Positions 45,400 through 53,972 of a stretch of DNA of 64,000 nt are shown piece by piece. The position numbers and the translations under genes were made by a program. Source of the DNA: Dehalococcoidia bacterium (GTDB lineage: Bacteria > Chloroflexota > Dehalococcoidia > Lucifugimonadales > Lucifugimonadaceae); contig DUCO01000030.1 in NCBI GenBank assembly GCA_012959765.1, forward strand, positions 1 to 64,000. The letters run 5' to 3'. Under the pieces are notes generated by a model, which had not been told where the DNA came from, searched no databases, and worked only from the letters and a program-made list of their open reading frames with translations. The first letter of the stretch is position 1. Each line of letters starts with the position of its first letter.

Positions 45400-46929
45400 C
45401 TAACGTCGACGACGGTTGCGAGCACTGCTGCCGCCTCTTCGGCCGCCACGGCGACCAACGTCAGTCTCTCGGAATCCTGCGATGTCTTCGGCGAATCGAA
45501 TTCCACCGGTGGCACTGCTTGGTTCCTTCTTGGAACCCGAATCGACAACCCACAGGTCGTCGGATGAAACATCGAGTGTCTCTACGACTTCTGCCTTCTT
45601 GCGTTCTTCTTCCTCACGTTCGAGAGCAGCGAGTTCTGCTTCAAGAGCTACAAGTTCGGCATCCACGTCGGTGCTGGAATCTTCTTCCTCCGCAACCGGC
45701 TCCGATTCAGTAGCAGCAACTTCAACTTCCGCTGCAGGTGCGTCTGCAACTTCAGTCGCTTCAGTTTCTGCGGTTTCGGCCTCAGCCGTTTCTACAGTTG
45801 CGGCGTCTGGGGCGTCAGCTTCGGGAGCTGCTGTTACCTCGGCAACAACAGCCTCGGCTGCAGCGACAACTTCAGGTTCGGGAGTCACTTCCTCAACAAC
45901 CTGAGTCGTACCTTGAATATCAATTCGCCAGTTAGTCAGTTTTGCAGCAAGACGTGCGTTCTGGCCTTCACGACCAATTGCCAAAGAAAGCTGACGGTCG
46001 GGAACGAGAACGATTGCCGATTCCTCTTCCTCGTTGAGGTCGACACGGTCGGCCACAGCAGGGCTGAGGGAATTTGAAATGAACTTGACCGGGTCTTCAT
46101 CCCATTCGATAACGTCGATCTTCTCGCCCAAAAGCTCGTTCACTACGTTCTGAATCCGAATTCCACGCAGACCAACGCAGGCACCGACAGCGTCGACACC
46201 TTCCTGATTCGAATGAACGGCGACTTTGGATCGAGCACCGGGCTCTCGTGCGATTGCCTTGATTTCGATCACGCCACTAAAGATTTCCGGAACTTCCACT
46301 TCGAATAGTCGACGAAGAAGATCGGGGTGAGTTCGTGAAACGACAATCTCGGGTCCGCGAATAGTTCGCCCAACCTGAACAACGAAGAACTTGAGCTGCT
46401 GTCCGGGCCTGTAGCGTTCGAATGGCGATTGTTCTGCCGGCGGCATTACCGCTTCGGCCTTGCCCAGATCCACAGTTACCCAGCGAGATTCAACTCGCTG
46501 AATTGTGGCGGTAAGAACTTCGCCCTCTTTGTCGATAAATTCTTCAAATACGATGTCGCGCTCGGCCTCGCGGAGTCGTTGCATAACGACCTGCTTGGCG
46601 GTTTGAGCAGCGATTCGACCGGGGTTGTATTCGAGCTGGCCCGTTTCAATGATGTCTCCAACAACTGCGCCTTCTTGCAGTTCTTGGGCGTCGTCGGCCG
46701 TCAGTTCCATCAGAGGGTCTTCAACCTCTTCAACAACGTGGCGCACCGTGCGAACAATTACATCGCCATCACTTGGGTCCATCTCTACAATCACATCCTG
46801 CCCTTCAGCAGCAGGATCGCGCTTGTACGCAGCCGCGAGCGCAGCTTCCACAGCCTTCACAACGATAGGCTGAGGTAGGTTTCGCTCTGCAGCGAGTTGG
46901 GTAACTGCTAATAGCAGGTCACTCTTCAA
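45400..46929 (-). CDS. nusA: Transcription termination/antitermination protein NusA
   Basis: 509 residues from TTG at 46929 (start of KSDLLLAVTQLAAERNLPQP), chosen because GGAGG lies six bases upstream; a GTG at 46962 is directly preceded by a T tract and has no such site. Order: N-terminal RNA polymerase-binding domain, S1 (GEVLTATIQRVESRWVTVDL), KH1 (PGARSKVAVHSNQEGVDAVG) and KH2 (LSLAIGREGQNARLAAKLTN). The last 160 residues are an Ala/Glu/Val-rich acidic extension ending in a basic RRGGRRGGSSARNRRRR. It controls pausing and termination. The operon lacks rimP upstream. Confidence 0.95.
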   Translation of the reverse strand: MKSDLLLAVTQLAAERNLPQPIVVKAVEAALAAAYKRDPAAEGQDVIVEMDPSDGDVIVRTVRHVVEEVEDPLMELTADDAQELQEGAVVGDIIETGQLEYNPGRIAAQTAKQVVMQRLREAERDIVFEEFIDKEGEVLTATIQRVESRWVTVDLGKAEAVMPPAEQSPFERYRPGQQLKFFVVQVGRTIRGPEIVVSRTHPDLLRRLFEVEVPEIFSGVIEIKAIAREPGARSKVAVHSNQEGVDAVGACVGLRGIRIQNVVNELLGEKIDVIEWDEDPVKFISNSLSPAVADRVDLNEEEESAIVLVPDRQLSLAIGREGQNARLAAKLTNWRIDIQGTTQVVEEVTPEPEVVAAAEAVVAEVTAAPEADAPDAATVETAEAETAETEATEVADAPAAEVEVAATESEPVAEEEDSSTDVDAELVALEAELAALEREEEERKKAEVVETLDVSSDDLWVVDSGSKKEPSSATGGIRFAEDIAGFRETDVGRRGGRRGGSSARNRRRR

Positions 46930-46962
46930 CCCATTCCTCCGGTTCACATTACTATCAGACAC

Positions 46963-46984
46963 AAAAAAAGCGGGCAGCGCCCAC
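46963..46984 (-). terminator. Terminator-like hairpin in the nusA leader
   Basis: On the minus strand GTGGGC-GCT-GCCCGC is followed by a run of seven Ts, immediately 5' of the upstream GTG and 34 bases before the preferred nusA TTG start. The one mismatch in the plus-strand stem becomes a G-U wobble in the minus-strand RNA, which supports action in the direction of nusA. It looks like a leader attenuator, since no minus-strand gene lies just upstream. Confidence 0.6.
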
Positions 46985-47080
46985 TTACTTCATGTCAAGC
47001 TCTTGAAATATCTGAGCTGTACTTGGTTAACCTTACCATGGATATGTATCTTTTACTCACAGATTCCAGTACGGATGTAC

Positions 47081-47754
47081 ATGAAAACCGATCCCCAAAA
47101 CAAACCACTGGCCGTTCTCGTAGATTTCGATGAGACGATTACGAAGCAGGATATTGGCGATCAGGTCGTTACCCGGTTTGCCGAACCGGGCTGGAACGTA
47201 GAGCTGGACAGGTTTCGTATGGGCGAGATAAACGTAAAAGAATTCGGTGATCTCATAACGAATTGCCTACGCGAAAATCGCGAAGTGGCTTCGGTCAAGC
47301 ACGCGCCAGAAGTTGCAGAGATTCGACCAGGCTTTGAAACATTTCTCAAGTACTGCAAGCTTCACGAAATACACGTGGAAGTGGTTTCAAGCGGAATGAG
47401 CTTTTATGTCGACGAATTCTCGACAAGTTCGGGATGGGTGATATTCCTCGGTCACGCCCGATTGTCGACTACGACGAGAACGGCCACGGAATCACTCTCA
47501 TGCCTGCAGGAGTTCGCGACTGTGGGACAACCGTGATGTGCAAGTGCGATCGAGTCTGGAATTGGCGACGTAAAGGCTATCGCGTAATGTTCGTAGGCGA
47601 CGGCGTTTCTGATGAGTGTGCCGTAACTCAGGCCGACATCGTGATGGCAACCAGTCGACTACGCCAGGTATGCGAATCAAAGGGCATCAAACACACGTCA
47701 TTCGACACGTTTCACGAAGTGCTGGACACCGTTGTCGAATCGATCACGATCTAA
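47081..47754 (+). pseudogene. MtnX-like HAD phosphatase, frameshifted
   Basis: The first frame (MKTDPQNKPLAVLVDFDETI) carries HAD motif I DFDET and continues to HEIHVEVVSSGMSFYVDEFS, motif II. Around 47420-47440 it shifts, and the second frame (VDYDENGHGITLMPAGVRDC, then KCDRVWNWRRKGYRVMFVGD, GVSDECAVTQADIVMATSRL) completes the enzyme including the motif IV GDGVSD. Extra bases near 47520 (DCGTTVMCKC) suggest a second small insertion. The family dephosphorylates 2-hydroxy-3-keto-5-methylthiopentenyl-1-phosphate or phosphoserine. The start may be Met at 47075 or 47081. Confidence 0.78.
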
Positions 47755-48081
47755 TTCCGCCGACGCTACTCGCGCCCAACTCGTCTTAATTCGGGCGACT
47801 TCGCGTATGCGAACGCATATAAGGTCACCACTAACGTGGCCGACACGAGAAACGTAATCTGCGGGTATATTTGGAAACTTTCACCATGCTACGGATTTCT
47901 TCTTTCCGGATGGTTCATGGTGAAGTACCGGTGTTGGACGTACCCGTTCGTACTGGCATATTCTGTGATTTTCTACATCGAATAGCAGGAATTCACTGAA
48001 ATCATACTCCAGCCCATCGAATGACGAATACTTACGGCCATTTTTAGTGCGATTTATGATCGACCGTTCGATCATCAGGCG
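47755..48081. other. Intergenic region, nothing firm
   Basis: About 330 bases between the decayed phosphatase and the terminator of the RRM gene. A 76-codon minus-strand frame (47881-48111) overlaps that terminator and shows no recognisable domain, so I do not call it a gene. Confidence 0.4.
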
Positions 48082-48121
48082 AAAAAAACGGGTGCGACCC
48101 GAAAGCCACACCCGTTTTTTA
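48082..48121 (-). terminator. Terminator of the RRM gene
   Basis: AAAACGGGTG...CACCCGTTTTTT: an ACGGGTG/CACCCGT stem with A and T tracts on both sides, about 40 bases beyond the RRM stop on the minus strand. It can work in both directions. Confidence 0.9.
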
Positions 48122-48159
48122 GTTTCATTCTGTAATTTGGTGAAACTACAAACAAACGC

Positions 48160-48489
48160 TTACCAGCGTTCGCGTCGTCCGCCTCCATCGCCACCACCGC
48201 CGCGGTAACCACCGCCGCCACCGCCGCCACCGCTGCGAGGAGCCTGCTCCTTAGCTTCGTTTACAACGACAGGCCGACCATCGAGTTCAGATCCGTTCAT
48301 CTCTGAAATAGCCTCGGCAACCGAACTTTCGTCAACGAATGTAACGAATCCAAAACCGCGTGATCGTCCGGTTTCACGATCGCTGATAACGATCGCTTCC
48401 TCAATCTCGCCGAATCGTGAAAATGCCGCCTGAAGACCAGACGAATCTGTAGCCCAAGCCAGGCTACCAACAAATAACTTCTTACCCAT
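48160..48489 (-). CDS. Glycine-rich RRM RNA-binding protein
   Basis: 109 residues: one RRM (2-80) with RNP2 KLFVGSLAW and RNP1 RGFGFVTF, then a Gly-rich tail (GGGGGGGGYRGGGGDGGG) ending RRERW. Such small proteins in cyanobacteria and other phyla bind single-stranded RNA and are often cold-induced. It is monocistronic with its own terminator. The 247-base upstream region to proS has no gene and may carry a long leader. Confidence 0.92.
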   Translation of the reverse strand: MGKKLFVGSLAWATDSSGLQAAFSRFGEIEEAIVISDRETGRSRGFGFVTFVDESSVAEAISEMNGSELDGRPVVVNEAKEQAPRSGGGGGGGGYRGGGGDGGGRRERW

Positions 48490-48736
48490 AATTCAAGCCT
48501 CGTTAGTGGGAATCCCATCGAATGTTCACAGTTGAACATGTCTTATCACCGTTACGTACGGTTATCGTCCCACAACCTTACTATTGAGTCCGATCTAAAG
48601 TAGCGGAATATCGAACCAGATAACTGATAAATATTTGCTACTACAATCAGACAACCCACCTACTGTACCTGCCAAGTGTTAACTTTGGGCGCGCCGAAAC
48701 GACGAGCCTGACAAGACAACAGGACTGATCCACTCA

Positions 48737-50443
48737 TTATTCAGTCGATTCGTCGAACAGCTTCTGCACCGCATCGATCATGTCGGCTTCGGCTACGATC
48801 TGCGAGTCTTTGCTCGAACGCGCCTTCACTTCAATGCCGCCGTTATCAAGACTTCGTGAGCTAATTACCACTCTCGCAGGAACGCCAAGAAGGTCGGCAT
48901 CTTTGAATTTCACGCCCGGGGCGATGTCCCGGTCGTCGAACAAAACGTCATATCCAGCGTCCAGTAGCGATTCGTAGAGCTGCTCGGCTTTGCCGGCGAT
49001 ATCGGCATCATTGAGATTCAGACCGGCGAGATACACGTCGTAAGGCGCAATCGCCCGTGGCAGTACCATGCCAAAGTCGTCGTGGTTAGATTCCACTGCG
49101 GCAGCAAGCAAACGCCCCACACCAATGCCGTAGCAGCCCATCAGGATTTCGTTTTGATCGCCGTCTTCAGTGGTGAATTCAGCACCCATCTTGGATGAGT
49201 AGACGTTGCCAAGCTTGAATACGTGGCCGACCTCGATGCCGCGCTTTGCAATCAGCTTGCCTTTACCATCGGGCGACAGGTAGCCCTTCTTCGCTTCTGC
49301 GATATCGCCGAGAATGTCGGCCTTGAAATCACGCTCGAAGTTGACGTTGCGAAGGTGAAAGCCTTCCTTGTTGGCACCAGCGAGATAGTTCGAACCCATC
49401 GTAATCGAGTCATCGACCACACTTCGCATTCCCTTAAGACCAACAGCCGAAGCCGATCCAGCAACCAGCCCTGCAGCCTTCACTTCTTCGGGTGTTGCAA
49501 GCCGAGGTTCCGATCCGCCAAGCAGGTTCCGCAGCTTGGTTTCATTAACGTCGTAATCACCTCGAATGGTCACAACAACAACCTCGCCATCTACACTGTA
49601 GAAAACGGCCTTGGCGGTTTTCGACTTCGATACACCTTCGGCTTTTGCCAGCTCATCGATCGTCTTAATGCCCGGAGTAGCAAATTCTTCTACTTCGCCC
49701 AAATCCCCAATTGGGGAGGCTTTCTTGATGAACTCTGCCTTCTCGACGTTTGCGGCATAATCACTTTCGGTCGACATCAGAATCGTGTCTTCACCGCTCT
49801 CAGTAAGCAGCACGAATTCGTTCGAATCCTTGCCGCCAATGCCACCTGAATCGGCATCGACCATGATGACGTCGAGTCCGCAGCGCTTGAAAATGCGCTT
49901 GTATGCGCCAACCATCGCCTGGAAGCTGCGGTCCATGCCTTCTTCATCGGCGTCGAACGAATAGGCGTCTTTCATCTCGAACTCACGCACTCGCAGCAGG
50001 CCGCCACGGGGACGCGTTTCGTCACGGAACTTGGTCTGGATCTGGTAAATCGTGAACGGCAGATCTCGATAGCTGGTCACACTACCCCTGGCCATTGCGG
50101 TTGCCGTTTCTTCGTGGGTTGGAGCAATGATCATCTCGCGCTCACGGCGATCTTCGAATCGAGCCAGCGGCGGCACGAACGTATCGGCCCTGCCCGATTC
50201 CTCCCACAAGCTACGAGGCTGCACCACGGGCATATTGATTTCCTGCCCGCCCGCACGATCCATCTCTTCTCGGATGATGTTGCGGATTTTCGTGATCGAG
50301 CGGTTGCCCAGCGGCTGGAGACTAAATATTCCGGTTGCGATCTGCTGAATAAATCCAGCTCGTGTCAGCAGCTTGTGGCTAACATTTTCTGCGTCTGCAG
50401 GAGCCTGCCGAAGTGTCTTGCCGAATAGTTGGGAGCTTCTCAT
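48737..50443 (-). CDS. proS: Prolyl-tRNA synthetase
   Basis: A 568-residue class II synthetase of the bacterial ProS type. Motif 1 is GNRSITKIRNIIREEMDRAG, motif 2 TKFRDETRPRGGLLRVREFE, and motif 3 GCYGIGVGRLLAAAVE. An insertion domain (INS) lies between motifs 2 and 3 (residues about 230-380), as in the editing-competent bacterial form. The C-terminal anticodon-binding domain ends with DLLGVPARVVISSRSLDNGG. It is the charging enzyme for tRNA-Pro. Confidence 0.97.
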   Translation of the reverse strand: MRSSQLFGKTLRQAPADAENVSHKLLTRAGFIQQIATGIFSLQPLGNRSITKIRNIIREEMDRAGGQEINMPVVQPRSLWEESGRADTFVPPLARFEDRREREMIIAPTHEETATAMARGSVTSYRDLPFTIYQIQTKFRDETRPRGGLLRVREFEMKDAYSFDADEEGMDRSFQAMVGAYKRIFKRCGLDVIMVDADSGGIGGKDSNEFVLLTESGEDTILMSTESDYAANVEKAEFIKKASPIGDLGEVEEFATPGIKTIDELAKAEGVSKSKTAKAVFYSVDGEVVVVTIRGDYDVNETKLRNLLGGSEPRLATPEEVKAAGLVAGSASAVGLKGMRSVVDDSITMGSNYLAGANKEGFHLRNVNFERDFKADILGDIAEAKKGYLSPDGKGKLIAKRGIEVGHVFKLGNVYSSKMGAEFTTEDGDQNEILMGCYGIGVGRLLAAAVESNHDDFGMVLPRAIAPYDVYLAGLNLNDADIAGKAEQLYESLLDAGYDVLFDDRDIAPGVKFKDADLLGVPARVVISSRSLDNGGIEVKARSSKDSQIVAEADMIDAVQKLFDESTE

Positions 50444-50564
50444 TGGGTTGGCATCGTTCTACGTAGTTGGAATTCAGAAGAACCCAGACTACATTGCGAA
50501 CGTCATCATGTAACGCATCGCCAATTCCACTTAATAGTTATTCCCGACGGTCAATACGGCCCGG

Positions 50565-51358
50565 TCACACCGACGCCAAAAAGGACTTGATTCTGGGAAT
50601 GACTACCCCGACCTGCATAAAAGCCCCTCCGTGATCTACTTTGTCGATTGCAACAAACTCTGCGTTCGGCATCTTTTCTGCTGTATCAACAACATTTTCG
50701 TATCTCGAATCGGCAGTTCCTGCGAACATAAGAGTTGGTTTGTCGAACTTCATCAAGGTTGATTTGTACAGTTCCTCTTGATCCAGGATTGATCGATCCA
50801 ACGAGGCATGGAGTGCATCCAAGTCGTTCGCCAGAAATTCGCTCCGCAACGGCTCTGGCACCTCACCAAGAACCAATTCCTTTGTCGCCAGTACTTCTTC
50901 GATTGTGTCGCCACTCTGAAAAATCTCTTGCGACGTTTCGTACATCGGCAACGACGATGGTCCTGCGCCACCTGCAATAAGTGACAGCAATCTGTGCAGT
51001 GCGTGTGTGACAACGTCAAACCCGATACGCCCTCCCATCGAATACCCCATGTAGTGCGTTGCTTCTATGCCCAGATGATCCAGAATCGCCTCAATGTCCT
51101 TGGATTTTGGTTCCGGCAGATAGTCAGCCGGGTCGTGAGGCTTATCGCTTTGCCCATGACCGCGAGCATCGACCAGTATCAGCTTGTAGTCCGCTTTAAG
51201 AGCTTCGACCACCCCGAGCAGTCTCACATCCCCAGATTCGCGCCTGTTCCGTGCATCAACAGAAGCGGCGGGCCATCGCCTTCCAGTTCAAACCAGATCT
51301 GCACTCCGTCATTTTCTGCGTATGCATTGTGGTTTCCTTGTGCCCAGATCCATCGATT
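50565..51358 (-). pseudogene. Alpha/beta hydrolase, frameshifted near the N-terminus
   Basis: The N-terminal part reads HNAYAENDGVQIWFELEGDG, then PPLLLMHGTGANLG (oxyanion-hole region HGTG), in one frame that ends in TGA near 51228. The remainder is in a shifted frame: VRLLGVVEALKADYKLILVD, ARGHGQSDKP, nucleophile elbow YMGYSMGGRIG, then LMFAGTADSRY and DHGGAFMQVG with the acid and His. The shift lies at about 51228-51235. No clear start codon is seen for the 5' part. The substrate was unknown even in the intact form. Confidence 0.78.
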
Positions 51359-51508
51359 AGGTCGACATCTTGCCACAGGTTTGCCCAGATTCACAGCAAC
51401 CTCTCAGTTACCTGTAACCGTTTTGTAATGTTGCGCATCTAATAATTAAGTTGCACACAACAAACATCGCCTTTATTTACTTGCAAGGCGATTACGGAGG
51501 ACAGATAT

Positions 51509-51592
51509 ATGACAATCAAAAAGATCATCGCAGGTGCGGTAGCTGCCTCTGCTGTTGCAGCGATTTTGATCAAAGCACGAAAGTCCCCCTAA
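51509..51592 (+). CDS. 27-residue hydrophobic peptide
   Basis: ATG at 51509 is preceded by GGAGG at 51496-51501, a good ribosome site. The product begins MTIKKIIAGAVAASAVAAIL and ends IKARKSP: a basic start, one short hydrophobic helix and a basic end. A terminator follows after 35 bases. The combination of a strong ribosome site, a membrane-like peptide and its own terminator suggests a real small gene, but no family is known to me. Confidence 0.5.
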   Translation: MTIKKIIAGAVAASAVAAILIKARKSP

Positions 51593-51627
51593 CTAATCAA
51601 GCTGGCGGCAAACTCCTCCGAAGCATG

Positions 51628-51659
51628 GCCCGGATCCCAACACCCGGGCTTTTGCTTTT
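51628..51659 (+). terminator. Terminator after the small peptide gene
   Basis: GCCCGG-ATCCCAACAC-CCGGGC followed by TTTTGCTTTT: a perfect 6-bp G+C stem with a T-rich tail. Confidence 0.85.
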
Positions 51660-52065
51660 AAGGCAGCATTGCTGTGTTTCTTTTTTTAAAGAGACCTGAC
51701 GCCCGCCGTTTCCCGAGCGGAGTCATCGAAGCCGAGAGATCTGGTGCGGGGTCGCGCAAACGGCAGCAACACCTCAACCTCGCATGGCGCGCCGCTCTTC
51801 CTCAAACTTCATGCCACACCCTATTGCTTTTTAGGACAAATGTTCTACCATAGGCGGCCCAGATGATTTTGGACTTTTTCTAAAACGGCTAAACAGCCCG
51901 AGAAGCCAGATCGGCTGGAATAATAGACGGCTCCGTGCAGTCTCGCCTACAGCGGCCTTTTCTGAATTGGCGCTGATTGATTTTTACCGCTTGATTTCAG
52001 GCTCCACCCTTAATCACGTAACGCGCCATCAGTACTTCTGTCATTGCAAGAAGTAAGCGACAAAC
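51660..52065. promoter_or_regulatory. Region upstream of imuB with a SOS-box-like site
   Basis: No gene is seen. On the minus strand, 51845-51834 reads GAACATTTGTCC, one base from the GAAC-N4-GTTC core of LexA boxes of the Gram-positive type. ImuB-type mutasomes are usually LexA-controlled, so a damage-inducible promoter is plausible. A copy of the TGTCATTGCAAG repeat begins at 52039, close to the imuB start. Confidence 0.45.
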
Positions 52066-53442
52066 ATGCACAGAAGCAACACCATCTCGACTCAGCCATC
52101 TGTTACCAACCTCTCAGAAAAAATGCCCTCGGCACCCGCTAAAGCGATCGCTTGCCTGCGCATACCCAACTTCCAGTGGCAGGTAGAAGTTGCACGTAAG
52201 CCTGAACTGCACGATCGTTCAGCCATAGTCGCTGGCAAAGCCCTCGATCTTTCCGAAGAACTGACAAATCTGGCCGCCGGATCGAACCAAAGATCAGGAT
52301 CAAGCTCACGCCCAGGTTCAAGCTCCGACTCCCTCTCAGCACGCGTCGTGCTCGCCGCATCGCCCGATCTAACCGATGTGATGCCGGGAATGTCCCTCAT
52401 GGAAGCGACCTCACGTCATAAAGGCGCACTGCTAATCGAGGCCGACACCCCGCTTTACGCACTCGTGTTCGACGAAATAATCGAGAACCTCGAACGCCTC
52501 GTGCCCGATATCGAAGCTGCAGCTCCCGGCCTCGCCTACGTGGGCATCTGGGGACTCGAAGGGCTCTACGGCGATGACGCTCATGTGGTGCGATTACTGG
52601 CGAGTGCGGTCGACAGCTTCGACCTGCGCATTGGCGTTGGCGATAACAAGTGGCTGGCTTACGCGGCATCGCTTCTGAGTCTCACTAACAGCGGACGAAA
52701 AGTAACCGGTGAACCAGCACGATTCCTCGATCGCTTCCCGGTCGATTCACTCCCCGTTCCCTATTCGTTAGTAAAGAGACTGCACGCCTTTGGGCTGACG
52801 ACAATGGGCCATATCGCCGATATTACGCGGGGCCCGATGGAGGCTCAGTTCGGTCAGGCAGGCGGTACGGCGTGGGATTTGGCAAACGGCATCGACGACC
52901 GCCCACTAATCCCGAAACGAAGCGTGCTGGGCGTATCGGAGCATCTCGACTTCCCCGATCCCACAGCGAGCATGGCGACCATCGTCCCGGCTATCGAAAG
53001 TCTGCTTGGCCGCGCATACGGCAGGTCGCAGCTTTCACGGCGTTTTGCTCGTCAGGCCAATATCCAGTCACAGGTTTTCCAGCACGCTCCGTGGACCATG
53101 CGAGTAGCGTTCAAGGATCCTGTAGGCAATAAAAACCAGGCGCTATTTGCCATCAAGTCGAAGCTCGACATGGCCGTGATCCCGGGGCCACTGGAAGACA
53201 TGCGCCTAACGCTGTCGGGCATCACTGGCGAAGCGGGTCGGAAGGAGTCGATGTGGAAAGACGTGAAGCGAGATAACGATCTGCAGGAGACGATCAGTCA
53301 GCTTCGCACCCGCCTGAGAATCGCCCCGCCCATCTACCAGGTGAGGGAACTCGAGCCATGGTCAAGAATTCCCGAACGACGATATGCATTAGTTCAGATA
53401 AGTGCCGGCTCGAACGATCCTCCCCCGGATCGGGGGAGTTAG
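52066..53442 (+). CDS. imuB: ImuB-like Y-family polymerase subunit
   Basis: 458 residues. The Y-family N-terminus is present but reads IACLRIPNFQWQVE; the first catalytic Asp of active Y-family enzymes is replaced. The second motif is YVGIWGLEGLYGDD rather than SxDE, as in ImuB proteins. Helix-hairpin-helix (LHAFGLTTMGHIADITRGPM) and little-finger regions follow. Inactive ImuB acts as a hub between the clamp and DnaE2 in mutagenic repair. The first ATG at 52066 or Met at 52123 are possible starts. A Ser-rich insert (GSSSRPGSSSDS) lies near residue 78. The 3' end overlaps an open frame leading to the next gene. Confidence 0.85.
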   Translation: MHRSNTISTQPSVTNLSEKMPSAPAKAIACLRIPNFQWQVEVARKPELHDRSAIVAGKALDLSEELTNLAAGSNQRSGSSSRPGSSSDSLSARVVLAASPDLTDVMPGMSLMEATSRHKGALLIEADTPLYALVFDEIIENLERLVPDIEAAAPGLAYVGIWGLEGLYGDDAHVVRLLASAVDSFDLRIGVGDNKWLAYAASLLSLTNSGRKVTGEPARFLDRFPVDSLPVPYSLVKRLHAFGLTTMGHIADITRGPMEAQFGQAGGTAWDLANGIDDRPLIPKRSVLGVSEHLDFPDPTASMATIVPAIESLLGRAYGRSQLSRRFARQANIQSQVFQHAPWTMRVAFKDPVGNKNQALFAIKSKLDMAVIPGPLEDMRLTLSGITGEAGRKESMWKDVKRDNDLQETISQLRTRLRIAPPIYQVRELEPWSRIPERRYALVQISAGSNDPPPDRGS

Positions 53443-53540
53443 AGGGGGAGATTGCAGCTCGCGACCAAGCACGAATGTGCGCCCGGAGCCAAACGAAAAG
53501 CTCGCGACCAAGTCGTCCGACGACGCCCGGAGCTAACGCC

Positions 53541-53972
53541 ATGACAAATTCAAACACAATCAAATCTGGCGGAATAAAGCCGCTAAACGCGCCCCGCGTC
53601 GTTCACGTTCGTACCAACTCAACAGGAAGTCCCACATCGATTCAGGTGCCACCAACAATCAACTCGCCAAAAGGCCGACGCCGGCAGCGCAGACAAAACA
53701 CCAGCGTACCCAGAAGCACAACCCGCCCAAATCAACCAACAGCCCACAACCTCTCAGAAAAAGTGCAAATGGCACCACCATCTCTGGTATCCGATGGCAA
53801 GTGGATGCGGGTCGTCGAAATTGAAAACTTGTGGAAAGTGAACGACGAATGGTGGCGCGGACCGGAAGAGGAGATAGCACGGCTTTACTACGTGGTCCGA
53901 CTCACAAACGGCCAGCAGCTAACCGTTTATCTCGATCTCATCACCAACAACTGGTACCGACAGGCGGGTTAG
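53541..53972 (+). CDS. DUF6504-type mutasome-associated protein
   Basis: 143 residues from Met at 53541 (an open frame reaches 53358 but overlaps imuB). The first 75 residues are a basic, disordered linker (GRRRQRRQNTSVPRSTTRPN). The C-terminal domain (RVVEIENLWKVNDEWWRGPE, RLYYVVRLTNGQQLTVYLD) matches the small domain found next to or fused with ImuB in several phyla. Its role is not known but the context is mutagenic repair. A GTG at 53763 or Met at 53769 would also give the domain alone. Confidence 0.78.
   Translation: MTNSNTIKSGGIKPLNAPRVVHVRTNSTGSPTSIQVPPTINSPKGRRRQRRQNTSVPRSTTRPNQPTAHNLSEKVQMAPPSLVSDGKWMRVVEIENLWKVNDEWWRGPEEEIARLYYVVRLTNGQQLTVYLDLITNNWYRQAG

Noticed and set aside
45416-45904. 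A Ser/Ala-rich plus-strand frame opposite nusA
   Set aside because: It is the reverse reading of the acidic low-complexity tail of NusA.
47881-48111. A 76-codon minus-strand frame beyond the RRM gene
   Set aside because: It runs through the terminator and has no recognisable domain or ribosome site.
48160-48250. Triplet-rich run in the RRM gene as a microsatellite or CRISPR-like array
   Set aside because: It simply encodes the glycine-rich tail of the RNA-binding protein.
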